A stretch of DNA of 64,000 bases from CAKUFA01 sp963627465 (GCA_963627465.1 CAVGBO010000016.1:17312-81311); one strand, 5' to 3'. Counted from the stretch's first letter, positions 8,543-17,333 are shown. The notes: generated by a model not told the origin, from the letters alone. Program-made: numbers and translations.

Positions 8543-9039
8543 GGTTTCTTTCTCCTTTCCTCCAGCAGACAGGCAACTTGCAGCATATAGGGAAGCAATC
8601 CGCCGGGCAGCGCTTCCTGCCTGCGCAGCCTTACCGCCCAGTCTCGCACACAGCCATCGCAGACACGTTCCACTGCCTTTTCGCCTTCCTCTGCTGCCTT
8701 TGCCAGCAAGCGCAAAACTCCTGCATCCATCACATCCGAAGGATGCAGGCGCAGCAGCCAGATCGCATTGCCAAGGCGTCCTGAAGGAGCAACTTCTTTG
8801 CAGCAGGTCGGCTGGGGCAAGGCATGATCCAAGAGCAGCCACCCGTTTTCCCGCCGCACCGTCCAGCCTTCCTGTTCCGCCCTCTGGATGAAGGCCTGCA
8901 CAGTATCCTCTTCCGCCGCCAGCGGCAAATCCACCGCCAGCAGAAAATCAGGATGCAGACTTCGCCTTAGGGCGCAAGGGCGTCTTGTGGAGTACTGCTG
9001 AAGCAGGGCGGTTATCTCCCTGCGCAAGTTATTCAGCAT
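8539..9039 (-). CDS. hypothetical protein (unrecognised, 166 aa)
   Basis: I do not recognise this protein. It is 166 residues, soluble, Leu- and Arg-rich, mostly predicted helical, with a CDGC pair near residue 127-130. It is supported as a gene because it fits exactly between its neighbours: its ATG overlaps the stop of the DUF1934 gene by 7 bases and its TGA overlaps the GTG of the hydrolase gene by 4. No clear ribosome site is visible, consistent with coupled translation. There is no basis for a function. Confidence 0.55.
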   Translation of the reverse strand: MLNNLRREITALLQQYSTRRPCALRRSLHPDFLLAVDLPLAAEEDTVQAFIQRAEQEGWTVRRENGWLLLDHALPQPTCCKEVAPSGRLGNAIWLLRLHPSDVMDAGVLRLLAKAAEEGEKAVERVCDGCVRDWAVRLRRQEALPGGLLPYMLQVACLLEERRKKP

Positions 9040-9488
9040 ACAGGTCCGTTGGCCGCATACTCCAAGCTCAATTCATGCAGTGCGCTGTAAGAGCCCTGCA
9101 TATCCAGCTGGTATTGCAGATGCACCGTGCCGTGCTCCGGGGTCAACTTGCAATTCACCCGAGTAGCATACACCGCCATGCCAAGATTGCCGTAGGGGGT
9201 ATGATAAGCGCCCTCAAAGCGTTGTCCCTTAATGAACACCATGGAGGTGCCAAAGTCCCCTGCCCGGGTCATCATCACCCGCCCCGGCTGCATTTGCAGG
9301 GTAATATCCTGGGTGCTGGTCTTGCCTTTTTCATCCTCCGGCTGAGTCTCCTGATAATAAAGGGTATACTGACTGCCGGAAACCTTCAGTCTGCCGGTGG
9401 TCGTTACACGAATGGGTTCTTCATCTTCTCCGGAATAGTCCTGTGAACGTCCCGCAATGGTAACCAATACAGGAATGTCTTTCTGCAT
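9033..9488 (-). CDS. DUF1934 (YwiB-like) domain protein
   Basis: A 151-residue small beta-barrel protein of the DUF1934/YwiB type: it opens MQKDIPVLVTIAG, has the repeated strands with TTGRL and YTLYYQE, and ends with a strand matching YQLDMQG. YwiB-like proteins are calycin-like; their role is unknown. The frame is open far upstream, but the ATG at 9488 has GGAGGTG 6 bases before it and the expected N-terminus. It is the first gene of a four-gene overlapping minus-strand operon that ends with the QueG-like gene. Confidence 0.75.
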   Translation of the reverse strand: MQKDIPVLVTIAGRSQDYSGEDEEPIRVTTTGRLKVSGSQYTLYYQETQPEDEKGKTSTQDITLQMQPGRVMMTRAGDFGTSMVFIKGQRFEGAYHTPYGNLGMAVYATRVNCKLTPEHGTVHLQYQLDMQGSYSALHELSLEYAANGPVC

Positions 9489-9507
9489 GGGCAACACCTC
9501 CACTGAA

Positions 9508-9536
9508 ATTGTAGCATAACTGACCGATGAGAACAA
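9508..9536 (-). promoter_or_regulatory. probable promoter of the DUF1934 operon
   Basis: On the minus strand TTGTTC (9536-9531) and TACAAT (9513-9508) are 17 bp apart, 20 bases before the start codon. The -10 is good and the -35 weak. Confidence 0.5.
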
Positions 9537-9647
9537 GACCGAATGCTTTGTCAAATAGGCCGCTTGCAAAATTCCATTCCATTTTTCCTGTTCATCCATG
9601 ACTGCCTGTGATACAATAGGGAGGACGTTTTTCAGGAGTTGATCTGC

Positions 9648-10994
9648 ATGGCTGCCGCCGACATGACTCAAGGCAAAACCTTTCCCCATCTGATAAAGTA
9701 CGCCATTCCGCTGATTCTCGGCAACTGCTTCCAGCTTGCCTACAACGCTGTGGACAGCATCATTGCAGGCCGGTTTATCGGCAAAGGAGCTTTGGCAGCA
9801 GAGGGCATTGCAGGGCCGGTGATGAACCTGGTAATCCTCGGCATTACCGGGCTGTGCATGGGTGCCGGTGTCCTGATGAGCCAATTCTTCGGCGGCAAGC
9901 GCATGGAAGAGCTGCATAAGGAAATGGCCACAGCCGTGCTTGCCGGCGGCATCTTTTCGGTTGTGGTGGCTCTTGCAGGCTTTCTAATGACGGATGGGAT
10001 TCTAGCCTTGCTGGCCGTGCCGGAAGAAATCCGATCCATGACTAGGATCTACCTGCGGATTACTTTTCTGGGTGCTCCGTTCACCTGCTTCTACAATGCT
10101 TTGTCCGCCGCCCTGAAAAGTGTAGGCGACAGCAAAACGCCCCTGAAATTTCTTATGTTTTCCTCCATTTTGAACGGAGTGCTGGACTTAATCTTCATCG
10201 GCTTGTTGGGTTTTGGCATTGTTTGTTCAGCCCTGACCACTGTGATAGCGGAAGCGGCCTCTGCTGCGATGAGCTGGCTGTACATCCGCCGAAAGGTTCC
10301 CATGCTTTGCCTGAAGCGGAGTGAATGGCGGATTGATCCGCCGCTGCTGAAGACCACCCTGCAATACGGCAGTGTGACCGCCCTGCAGCAGGCTGTTCAG
10401 CCCATTGGCAAGCTGCTGATCCAAGGGCAGGTGAACCAACTGGGGTTGGATGTGATTGCTGCCTTCAACGCCTGCACCCGTGTGGACGATTTTGCCTTCA
10501 CGCCGGAGCAGAGCATTGGGCAGGCCATTACCACCTTCTCTGCCCAGAACCTTGGTGCCAAGCAGCCGGAAAGGATTCGGCAAGGTCTGAAGGCAGGCCT
10601 GCTGCTGGAAAGCGTGTATTGGGTGCTCATCGGCACGGTGACGCTGCTGTTCCGCCGGCCAATCGTCAGCTGGTTTGTTGCCGGGGAAGGCAGCGAACAG
10701 GTGGTGGCTCTCGGTGCTCAGTATCTGCTGCACATGGCACTGTTCTACCTTTGGCCTGCCATGACCAACGGGGTGCAGGGCTTCTTCCGGGGCATGGGCA
10801 AAATGTCCGTCACCCTGCTGTGCACGGCAATTCAGACAAGCATTCGTGTGGTGTTTACCTATCTGCTAGCGCCCCACATGGGCATCAGCGGCATCACCTA
10901 CGCCTGCGTTGCCGGATGGACGGTGATGCTGCTGGTGGAGGTGCCCATGATGCTCCATGTTTTGCATACTCAACCATTTTGCAAGGAGGAATGA
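9648..10994 (+). CDS. MATE family efflux transporter
   Basis: A 448-residue membrane protein with about twelve hydrophobic segments arranged as two similar halves, typical of MATE exporters of the DinF/NorM superfamily. Family features visible are the N-terminal IPLILGNCFQLAYNAVDSII region and SALKSVGDSKTPL. It probably exports cationic compounds using an ion gradient; the substrate is unknown. The frame is open to a TTG at 9639, but the ATG at 9648 has CAGGAG nine bases upstream. Its TGA overlaps an ATG of the next frame (ATGA), although the downstream gene more likely starts at 10997. Confidence 0.88.
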   Translation: MAAADMTQGKTFPHLIKYAIPLILGNCFQLAYNAVDSIIAGRFIGKGALAAEGIAGPVMNLVILGITGLCMGAGVLMSQFFGGKRMEELHKEMATAVLAGGIFSVVVALAGFLMTDGILALLAVPEEIRSMTRIYLRITFLGAPFTCFYNALSAALKSVGDSKTPLKFLMFSSILNGVLDLIFIGLLGFGIVCSALTTVIAEAASAAMSWLYIRRKVPMLCLKRSEWRIDPPLLKTTLQYGSVTALQQAVQPIGKLLIQGQVNQLGLDVIAAFNACTRVDDFAFTPEQSIGQAITTFSAQNLGAKQPERIRQGLKAGLLLESVYWVLIGTVTLLFRRPIVSWFVAGEGSEQVVALGAQYLLHMALFYLWPAMTNGVQGFFRGMGKMSVTLLCTAIQTSIRVVFTYLLAPHMGISGITYACVAGWTVMLLVEVPMMLHVLHTQPFCKEE

Positions 10995-10996
10995 CC

Positions 10997-11272
10997 ATGT
11001 TGATTCTGCTTACCTACACCCTGAAACCCGGCTGCCGGGAGGACTTCTTCGCCGCTGTGCACGAACTCGGCATGCCCCAAGTGGTGCAGCAGGAAGACGG
11101 CTGCCTCCGGTATGACTACTTTCTCAGCCCTGACCAGCCTGATCAAGTGCTGCTCATCGAAGAATGGGCAAGTGAAAAGCATCAGCAGGCACACATGGAG
11201 ACGCCCCATATGAAAGCCTTCCTGCGCCTGAAACCCGACTTCGTGCTCTCCACCAATGGCAAGACCTATTGA
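10997..11272 (+). CDS. ABM-domain protein (putative quinol monooxygenase, YgiN-like)
   Basis: A 91-residue protein with the antibiotic biosynthesis monooxygenase ferredoxin-like fold: TYTLKPGCREDF, then EDGCLRYDYF, and VLLIEEWASEKHQQAHMETPHMK, which matches the family's E-W-x-H-x-x-S/T pattern. Such proteins act as small cofactor-less oxygenases or ligand binders. The start at 10997 is chosen over 10991 because AAGGAGGA ends at 10990, leaving the right spacing only for the second ATG. It is coupled to the MATE exporter, so a detoxification role is possible but inferred. Confidence 0.8.
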   Translation: MLILLTYTLKPGCREDFFAAVHELGMPQVVQQEDGCLRYDYFLSPDQPDQVLLIEEWASEKHQQAHMETPHMKAFLRLKPDFVLSTNGKTY

Positions 11273-11318
11273 TGCAGGAAGCATCGGGCATCTTGTCATA
11301 AAAGCATCAATCTTTTCT

Positions 11319-11346
11319 TTGCATTCTCGAAAAAACGTGCTATAAT
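11319..11346 (+). promoter_or_regulatory. promoter of fba
   Basis: TTGCAT (11319-11324) and a perfect TATAAT (11341-11346) are separated by 16 bp, shortly before the AAAGGAGG site of the aldolase gene. Confidence 0.7.
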
Positions 11347-11379
11347 AAGGCGAAGACAGTCCTAAAGGAGGTTTTTCCA

Positions 11380-12309
11380 ATGGCTATCGTTACCAGTACT
11401 GAAATGTTCAAAAAGGCCTATGAAGGCGGCTATGCTATTGGCGCTTTCAACGTGAATAACATGGAGATCATCCAGGGCATCACGGAAGGTGCTAAGATGG
11501 AGAACGCCCCTGTGATTCTGCAGGTATCTGCCGGCGCACGGAAGTATGCCAAGCATGTGTACCTGATGAAGATGATCGAGGCTGCTGTGCAGGATACTGA
11601 CCTGCCCATCGTTGTGCACCTGGATCATGGCCCCGACTTCGAGACCTGCAAGAGCTGCATCGACGGCGGTTTCTCCTCCGTGATGATCGACGGCAGCCAC
11701 CTGCCCTTCGAAGAAAACATCGCCCAGACCAAGCGCGTGGTTGAGTATGCTCATGACCACGGTGTTGTGGTTGAAGCTGAGCTTGGCCGTCTTGCCGGCG
11801 TGGAAGACGATGTGAAGGTTTCCGCTGAGGACAGCAGCTACACCCAGCCTGATGAAGTGGAAGAATTCGTAAGCCGCACGGGCTGCGACTCCCTGGCCAT
11901 CGCCATCGGCACCAGCCACGGTGCTTACAAGTTCAAGGGCGAACCCAAGCTGCGCTTCGACATTCTGGAAGAGGTTGGCCGTCGTCTGCCTGGCTTCCCC
12001 ATCGTGCTGCATGGTGCTTCCTCCGTTATCCCCGAGTATGTTGACATGATCAACGAATTCGGCGGTCAGATGCCTGGTGCTCAGGGCGTGCCGGAAGACA
12101 TGCTCCGTAAGGCTGCCACCATGGCTGTGTGCAAGATCAACATCGACTCCGACCTGCGTCTTGCCTTCACCGGTCTGGTTCGTAAGCACTTTGCTGAGCA
12201 TCCTGATCACTTCGATCCCCGTCAGTACCTGACCGATGCCCGTACCGGCATTCGCGACATGGTTCGTCATAAGATCGTTGATGTGTTGGGCTGCAACGGC
12301 AAGGCCTAA
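11380..12309 (+). CDS. fba: class II fructose-bisphosphate aldolase
   Basis: Zinc-dependent aldolase (309 residues) that cleaves fructose 1,6-bisphosphate into glyceraldehyde 3-phosphate and dihydroxyacetone phosphate in glycolysis, in the cytoplasm. Diagnostic stretches are NVNNME near the N-terminus, VHLDHG with the catalytic Asp and first zinc histidine, VEAELGRLAG, AIGTSHG, and VLHGASS with the last zinc ligand, then NIDSDLR. Codon use is strongly biased, as for a highly expressed gene. It has its own promoter and terminator, so it is monocistronic. Confidence 0.97.
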   Translation: MAIVTSTEMFKKAYEGGYAIGAFNVNNMEIIQGITEGAKMENAPVILQVSAGARKYAKHVYLMKMIEAAVQDTDLPIVVHLDHGPDFETCKSCIDGGFSSVMIDGSHLPFEENIAQTKRVVEYAHDHGVVVEAELGRLAGVEDDVKVSAEDSSYTQPDEVEEFVSRTGCDSLAIAIGTSHGAYKFKGEPKLRFDILEEVGRRLPGFPIVLHGASSVIPEYVDMINEFGGQMPGAQGVPEDMLRKAATMAVCKINIDSDLRLAFTGLVRKHFAEHPDHFDPRQYLTDARTGIRDMVRHKIVDVLGCNGKA

Positions 12310-12335
12310 TGCCAAGATTTTCGCCAAGTAAATAA

Positions 12336-12378
12336 AAGCGGCATCGTCGGTAACAAAATCGACGATGCCGCTTCTTTT
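12336..12378. terminator. bidirectional terminator after fba
   Basis: A perfect 14-bp stem (12336-12349 with 12360-12373) has a 10-base loop, an A-rich left flank and CTTTT on the right. It serves fba and the converging minus-strand transport operon. Confidence 0.88.
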
Positions 12379-12386
12379 GCTTTTGC

Positions 12387-14072
12387 TTATGCTTTCCCGG
12401 TAATGGTCATGTGATGGGCAAAGAAGCCTTCCATGGCATGGGAACGCATCTTCAAATCGTAATCCGCATGGCTCTCCAAGTAGTCCTGGAAATTGTCGCT
12501 GCCGTAAACAAGCCGTGCCAGGGTATCAATGGGCAGAGAAAGATCATAGTCCCGGTCAATCTCCTGAACCTTCTTTCCTGCTTCTCCGCAGTCAATCCGG
12601 TAAGTAGCATTGTTCTGCTTCAGGATGGGATCCGTCACCTGCAAAACGAAATAGCCTTCACGGGCGGAGTTCGGCATTAGCCGCAGCACCTCTTCCGCAT
12701 CCACAATGCGGATCATGGCCGTGGTGGTGCGCAGTTTCTTTTTCTTTTCGCCGCAGTCAATCTGCTCCTCAGCATTCACGCAGGGGATGTACCCCATGGA
12801 AGCAAAGAGCATAGGCTTCTCCGTCCGCACGTAGGACACGGCCACCTTCTCCTGATACAGGGTGGACAGGGTTTCGCGAATCTTCTGCTCCTGAGAACGA
12901 TTCTGGCCATACAGGTAGGCAATCATGAGGCCGACGCAGGCCGTACAGCCCTGCAGCACCACCGTGAAGAACCTAAGCCGCAGCAGCTCCGGCGTACGGA
13001 ACTCCAGCACCGTGGCCGGGGTCTGCCACACGTTCCAGAAGGCGGTTGTGATGTCGCTCCACTCCACCAGTACCGTAGGCACCCATTCCGTAAAGGTGTA
13101 CACAGGGCGAATCAGGTAATTCACCAGCAGTGCCAAGCCGCCGGCGCAGATCACGTAGCCCACGGCAAACAGGACAATCCGCAGCATCAGCTGAGGCATT
13201 AAGCGGACAGCATAGGTCTTTTGCAATTCCGCCTGATACTGCCGGTGATAGGCAGCCACTTCTCTGTTCAGCCGCTTGATCACCCGCATCACGATTACAA
13301 ATCCAATGAGGAAAATCAGCACCCGAAGCCACAGGGTGGCAGCCATGGTTTCCTTCCCCAGGTCAATGACGGTACCGCCTTCCTTCCACTGCTTCATGGT
13401 GTTGGTGAAGGTTACGTTTGCACCAGAGCCACTGATGGGCGTTGCCTCCACCACAATGGCGGTAGGCTGGATGCTTTGGCTGACCAGGCTCATCAGCGGA
13501 ATGTAAGCACCCATATCCATATAGTCGCCTACTCGCTTTTCGTGGCGAACAACGCCCACGATGCGGTACGCTTCCCCGTTCAGCAGCACCGTGCGGTCAA
13601 TGGGATCTGCTACCGAGTACAACTTCAGTGCCAGTTGCTCATCCACCATGATGACCTTGTCGCCGTTCTTCAGTTCCTCATCATAGAAGGTGCGGCCATA
13701 GAGGATATACCGTGGATGAACGGCAAATGCGTTTTCCCCCAGCAGGTCAATACGGGCATCGCCGGAGGCTTCCTCTGTGGCATTGGAGACGGTTGTGCTC
13801 TGGATTACGCCCCCCATGGTCCACTTTGCAATAGCCTCGGACATATCCTCCGCTGCCGTCTCCAAGGACTCCTGCCAGTCCTTCAGCCCTTGGTTGGGCT
13901 GAACCTTGTTTGCATCGCTGTCACTGCCGGATGTATCCGCCTGCTGAAGTTCCGGCGGGGACACCACATATTGGAGGGTGCTGCCCACGCCATTCACCTG
14001 AATCAGGCTGTAGGTCATGACGCCGAGAAAAATCAGCAGCAGCACCACGAGGCCCCGGAATTTTTTCTTCAT
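12387..14072 (-). CDS. MacB-like ABC permease with a C-terminal SCP2/Eis-like domain
   Basis: A 561-residue membrane protein. Helix 1 (about 8-26) is followed by an extracellular MacB-type core domain (27-240), recognisable from GRTFYDEELKNGDKVIMVDE, LLNGEAYRIVGVV and the IPLMSL segment. Three more helices lie near 248-264, 298-320 and 368-387, the usual 1+3 MacB/FtsX topology. Unlike MacB, it carries a cytoplasmic tail of about 165 residues; within it, 453-530 (MIRIVDAEEVL, LQVTDP, NNATYRID, LPIDTLARLVYG) resembles the sterol-carrier-like C-terminal domain of Eis acetyltransferases. It is last in a cluster with a MacA-like adaptor. No ATPase gene is nearby, so a partner must be encoded elsewhere. 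The substrate is unknown. Confidence 0.7.
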   Translation of the reverse strand: MKKKFRGLVVLLLIFLGVMTYSLIQVNGVGSTLQYVVSPPELQQADTSGSDSDANKVQPNQGLKDWQESLETAAEDMSEAIAKWTMGGVIQSTTVSNATEEASGDARIDLLGENAFAVHPRYILYGRTFYDEELKNGDKVIMVDEQLALKLYSVADPIDRTVLLNGEAYRIVGVVRHEKRVGDYMDMGAYIPLMSLVSQSIQPTAIVVEATPISGSGANVTFTNTMKQWKEGGTVIDLGKETMAATLWLRVLIFLIGFVIVMRVIKRLNREVAAYHRQYQAELQKTYAVRLMPQLMLRIVLFAVGYVICAGGLALLVNYLIRPVYTFTEWVPTVLVEWSDITTAFWNVWQTPATVLEFRTPELLRLRFFTVVLQGCTACVGLMIAYLYGQNRSQEQKIRETLSTLYQEKVAVSYVRTEKPMLFASMGYIPCVNAEEQIDCGEKKKKLRTTTAMIRIVDAEEVLRLMPNSAREGYFVLQVTDPILKQNNATYRIDCGEAGKKVQEIDRDYDLSLPIDTLARLVYGSDNFQDYLESHADYDLKMRSHAMEGFFAHHMTITGKA

Positions 14073-14087
14073 TCCTGCCGCCTCCCA

Positions 14088-15458
14088 TCAGTTCACGTAT
14101 TCCATCACAGCCATGCCATCGCTGAGTGCCCGGTCTTCCTGATAAGCAATGGTCTGATAGGAGAAATCCTCCTGCACGGCGTACTGCTTATCATTCTTTT
14201 CAATCACGGTCACGGAGGTCTTCACAGCCTTCTTGCTGTTGCTGGTCAGGAAGCCGCCGTTGCTGTCCTGCACGACGAAGACGTAGTAGCTGCTGCCATC
14301 GCTGCGCACAGCAGATGCGGGCAGCAAGGTGGTGGATTCCTTGGCACGATAGGTAATGGTAGCCTGCACGCCGCCGTTATTCAGTGCCTGACGAATGGCA
14401 GAATTGCCCGGCTCCTGCATGGATTCCGGCAGGTCAATCAGCAAATACTTGCTGCCGTTGGTTTCCGTGCGGGTAGCCTGCACCGTGGTCTTTTCCGTAC
14501 CGGAGTCGCTGTCCCCCAGGGTGACCTTGGTGCCGTTGGAAATCGTCCGATCCACGCCGGTCAAGGAAGCCTTCAGCAGGGGTGTGGAGTCCTCCGCCGT
14601 CATGGTGTAAGCAGCCTTGGCACCATCGTAGCTGTCCCCTGCCGCAACATCCACGGAAACGATCCATCCGTCATGGGGGGCAGTAATGGTAGCCAGTGCA
14701 GACACACGGCTGTCCAGCTCAATCATCTGGTCGCTCAGGTCATCCATTTCATCCTGCAAAGCATTCCGCTTCTTGATGTAGTCAAAGGTATCGCTGCTGA
14801 CCTTCAGCTTCTTATCCTCGTAAGTGGCATAGAAGGCCGTGCTCGCCTCATCGTAGGTGGACTTGGCAGCAATGGCCTTATTCACCGCATCGGTCACTTC
14901 CTGGGGCACATCCTTCACGGCGGCCAGCTGCTTTTTCCAGGTGGTTACGTCGCTGCCCAAGGTAATGCCGTTTTGCATGGCCAGTTTCCGTGCCTCATAG
15001 GTGCGCTTGCTCAGGTCGCTCTGCTTCTCCACCATTTCGGCATACAGCTCATTCTGCCGGCTTTCCTTGGAAAGCTTCCGGTTGGTAATGTCCAGCTCCA
15101 GCAGCTCGGTTGCCTTGCTGTCATAGGAGTCCTGCAGCTTCTGCAGGTCTTCTTCATAGCTGCCCACTGTGGTGGTGAAGATGGTGTCCCCCTTGCTGAC
15201 GTAGGAACCTGCCTTCACATACACCTTGTTCACGGTAACGGCCGTTTTCTTGGCCTCCGCCACGGTCACTTCCTCCGTTTCCGGGAAGTAAACCTCGGCA
15301 GTCAGCTTGTAGGACTGTTCCAGCCGACCCTTGGTGGGGGTATACATGCGAACCTTAGGGGTGGTGATGGTCTGCACCGTGCGGGCGAAGAACATGCACA
15401 GTGCCACAACCACAGCCAGAATGATGAGTCCTCGCAGGGCAAATCTCTTGAGCTTCAT
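14088..15458 (-). CDS. MacA/HlyD-like membrane fusion adaptor protein
   Basis: A 456-residue adaptor anchored by one N-terminal helix (about 9-26). Two halves of a biotinyl-lipoyl-like domain are visible: VNKVYVKAGSYVSKGD near residue 80 and ITAPHDGWIVSVDV near 255. They flank a long charged helical hairpin (about 100-250) typical of periplasmic adaptor proteins; beta-barrel regions follow. In Gram-positive bacteria such proteins pair with MacB-like permeases, as the next gene suggests. The ATG at 15458 is chosen because GGAGG precedes it; an in-frame ATG at 15473 overlaps that ribosome site. Confidence 0.82.
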   Translation of the reverse strand: MKLKRFALRGLIILAVVVALCMFFARTVQTITTPKVRMYTPTKGRLEQSYKLTAEVYFPETEEVTVAEAKKTAVTVNKVYVKAGSYVSKGDTIFTTTVGSYEEDLQKLQDSYDSKATELLELDITNRKLSKESRQNELYAEMVEKQSDLSKRTYEARKLAMQNGITLGSDVTTWKKQLAAVKDVPQEVTDAVNKAIAAKSTYDEASTAFYATYEDKKLKVSSDTFDYIKKRNALQDEMDDLSDQMIELDSRVSALATITAPHDGWIVSVDVAAGDSYDGAKAAYTMTAEDSTPLLKASLTGVDRTISNGTKVTLGDSDSGTEKTTVQATRTETNGSKYLLIDLPESMQEPGNSAIRQALNNGGVQATITYRAKESTTLLPASAVRSDGSSYYVFVVQDSNGGFLTSNSKKAVKTSVTVIEKNDKQYAVQEDFSYQTIAYQEDRALSDGMAVMEYVN

Positions 15459-15487
15459 CGAAATAACCTCCATGCAGGTGAAATGGA

Positions 15488-16387
15488 TTACTTAAGCTCG
15501 CTGAGCTGAATACCGGCCACAATATCCTCCTGGAAGTACAGGTAGATCAGCAGCGTAGGCAGGATGTACAGTGCAGAGCCGGCAAAGGCCACCTCTGCGC
15601 CTTCCGTGGAAATCTGGTTAAACATGGTGGACAGAGGCTGCAGGGACGAGGCATTGGCCAGGTACACCAGGGGCTGTTCCACCATGTTCCAGCAGTCCGC
15701 AAAGGAAAGTGCCGCCGCCGCACCAAGGATGGGACGGCATACCGGCAAAATCACGTGAATGAACCCACGGAAGGGGCCTACGCCGTCTACCATGCCGGCT
15801 TCCAACAATTCATTAGGGATGGAGACCATGAACTGCCGCAGCAGGAAGATGTAGAAGGGCGAAAAGCACATGGGCAGGATCACCGCCCAAATGGTGTTCA
15901 TCAGCCCCAGCCACCGAAGCACCATCACGCTGGGCGCCATGGTGACCTGGAAGGGCAGAATCATCAGCACCAGCACGAAGAAGAAGATCACATCCCTGCC
16001 TCGGAAGGTGAAGCGACTCAGGGCATAGGCGGTCAAGGGAATAATCATAGCCTGCCCCAGCAGAATGGCTGCCGCATACATCACCGAGTTGCAGAAGTAT
16101 TGCAGGTAGGTGGGATTTTCAATCAAAATGGTGTAATACTGCCGGAGAGAAAACTGCGCCGGCGAGTAGATCACATCCATCCACCTGTTGGCATCATAGT
16201 TATTCCGCTGCCCCAGCCAAGCCTTGATTTCGCTGGTGGGGAAGAAGGAATACAGGAACGTGCAGATAATCGGAACCAGAATCAGCGCAGAAAGAATCAC
16301 CAGCAGGATCATTGCGATCCATCCTCCAAGGGAAAGCCGATTGAGGCGATGTCTTCTGCGGCGGTGCGCCGTATGCATACTGCTCAT
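15488..16387 (-). CDS. carbohydrate-type ABC transporter permease (MalG-like)
   Basis: Membrane subunit of a CUT1-type importer, 299 residues, six hydrophobic segments after a basic, His/Arg-rich N-terminal tail. The ATPase-docking loop is the ELLEAGMVDGVGPFRGFIHVILP stretch region (EAA motif with a conserved Gly), and QPLVYL follows as in MalG relatives. An alternative ATG at 16378 also has a usable AAGGAG spacing. It forms the channel with the product of the upstream gene. No ATPase is in the cluster; Bacillota often use a shared MsmX-type ATPase. Confidence 0.9.
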   Translation of the reverse strand: MSSMHTAHRRRRHRLNRLSLGGWIAMILLVILSALILVPIICTFLYSFFPTSEIKAWLGQRNNYDANRWMDVIYSPAQFSLRQYYTILIENPTYLQYFCNSVMYAAAILLGQAMIIPLTAYALSRFTFRGRDVIFFFVLVLMILPFQVTMAPSVMVLRWLGLMNTIWAVILPMCFSPFYIFLLRQFMVSIPNELLEAGMVDGVGPFRGFIHVILPVCRPILGAAAALSFADCWNMVEQPLVYLANASSLQPLSTMFNQISTEGAEVAFAGSALYILPTLLIYLYFQEDIVAGIQLSELK

Positions 16388-16398
16388 TCTCCTTTCCC

Positions 16399-17253
16399 TT
16401 ACGCTTTATCCGGTGAGCGGACAGCCTTGGAGGCATACATCAGTGCAAACAGTGCCATGACACCCACAGCGAAAATATAGGCAGCGGATGTTACATCCTG
16501 ATAGTCCAGCTTGGCGTACTTGTTATTCATGAAATGCTGGAGGGTGTAAATGGCATCCGACGGATAAGCGCCGGAAATGAAGTACACTTCCTTGAAGATC
16601 TTGAAGGCATTCACCCAGCTGAGCACAAACACCAGGAAGGCCGTGGGCAAAATCTGTGGCAGAGTAATGCGGAAAGCCTGGGTAAACCAGCCTGCCCCTT
16701 CCAGAGAAGCGTACTCATACAAGGAAGGATGCACCGCACTGAGCGCAGATGCAAACAACACCACGGAGAAGCCAAGATTCTTCCAGATGTACAGCAGCAC
16801 CACAGGCACCCGCAGGGCTACGCCATCCAGCCAAACCACCCGTTCCAACCCCAAGGCCACCACCAGCCGGTTGATTACGCCGCCATAGTCAAACATGGTC
16901 AGCCAGATCAGCAGCATGGCCGAGGAAGGCATCAGGTACGGCAGCAGCAGAATGTTGCGGAACGCCGTGGAGCGTTCTTTCAGCATCTTCAGCATGGCAG
17001 CCAGCAGAAAGGACAGAAGCCAAATCACGGGAGCGCACAGGATGGACAGCTCCCATGTGTTCTTAAGTCCCAGCTGAAACATGCTGTTCTGCATGACACG
17101 GCGGTAGTTATCCAGTCCTACAAAGTTATTCTGGAAGGTTCCGTCCAGCAGGGAATAGTAAATTCCCCCAATGAAGGGAGCCACATAAAACAGGATAAGC
17201 CCCGCCATGCCGGGCAGAAGCAGGAGCCACACAATCTTCTTCTTGTGAAACAC
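16399..17253 (-). CDS. carbohydrate-type ABC transporter permease (MalF/UgpA-like)
   Basis: Partner permease, 284 residues with six hydrophobic segments. It has the family's N-terminal WLLLLPGMAGLILFYVAPF segment and the docking loop EYASLEGAGWFTQAFRITLPQ. It starts at a GTG preceded by GGGAGG. It follows the giant binding protein gene after an 80-bp gap with a hairpin and is followed 11 bp later by the MalG-like gene. Confidence 0.9.
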   Translation of the reverse strand: MFHKKKIVWLLLLPGMAGLILFYVAPFIGGIYYSLLDGTFQNNFVGLDNYRRVMQNSMFQLGLKNTWELSILCAPVIWLLSFLLAAMLKMLKERSTAFRNILLLPYLMPSSAMLLIWLTMFDYGGVINRLVVALGLERVVWLDGVALRVPVVLLYIWKNLGFSVVLFASALSAVHPSLYEYASLEGAGWFTQAFRITLPQILPTAFLVFVLSWVNAFKIFKEVYFISGAYPSDAIYTLQHFMNNKYAKLDYQDVTSAAYIFAVGVMALFALMYASKAVRSPDKA

Positions 17254-17273
17254 AAGAGCATCCTCCCTTACGT

Positions 17274-17314
17274 GTCGGAGGGCAGAGGCGGCTTTTCACC
17301 GGCTCTGCCCCGAC
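17274..17314 (-). other. intercistronic hairpin between binding protein and permeases
   Basis: GC-rich inverted repeat: 17274-17287 can pair with 17303-17314 with a small bulge. No T-tract follows on the minus strand, so it is more likely an mRNA-stabilising or attenuating element than a terminator. Confidence 0.4.
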
Positions 17315-17333
17315 GAAGGTTTCAATCAGGCGA

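Noticed and set aside
8543..8842. Extended N-terminus of the UPF0173-type hydrolase
   Set aside because: The in-frame extension lies inside the preceding gene; a GTG with a strong ribosome site and a GTGA overlap gives the normal family start.
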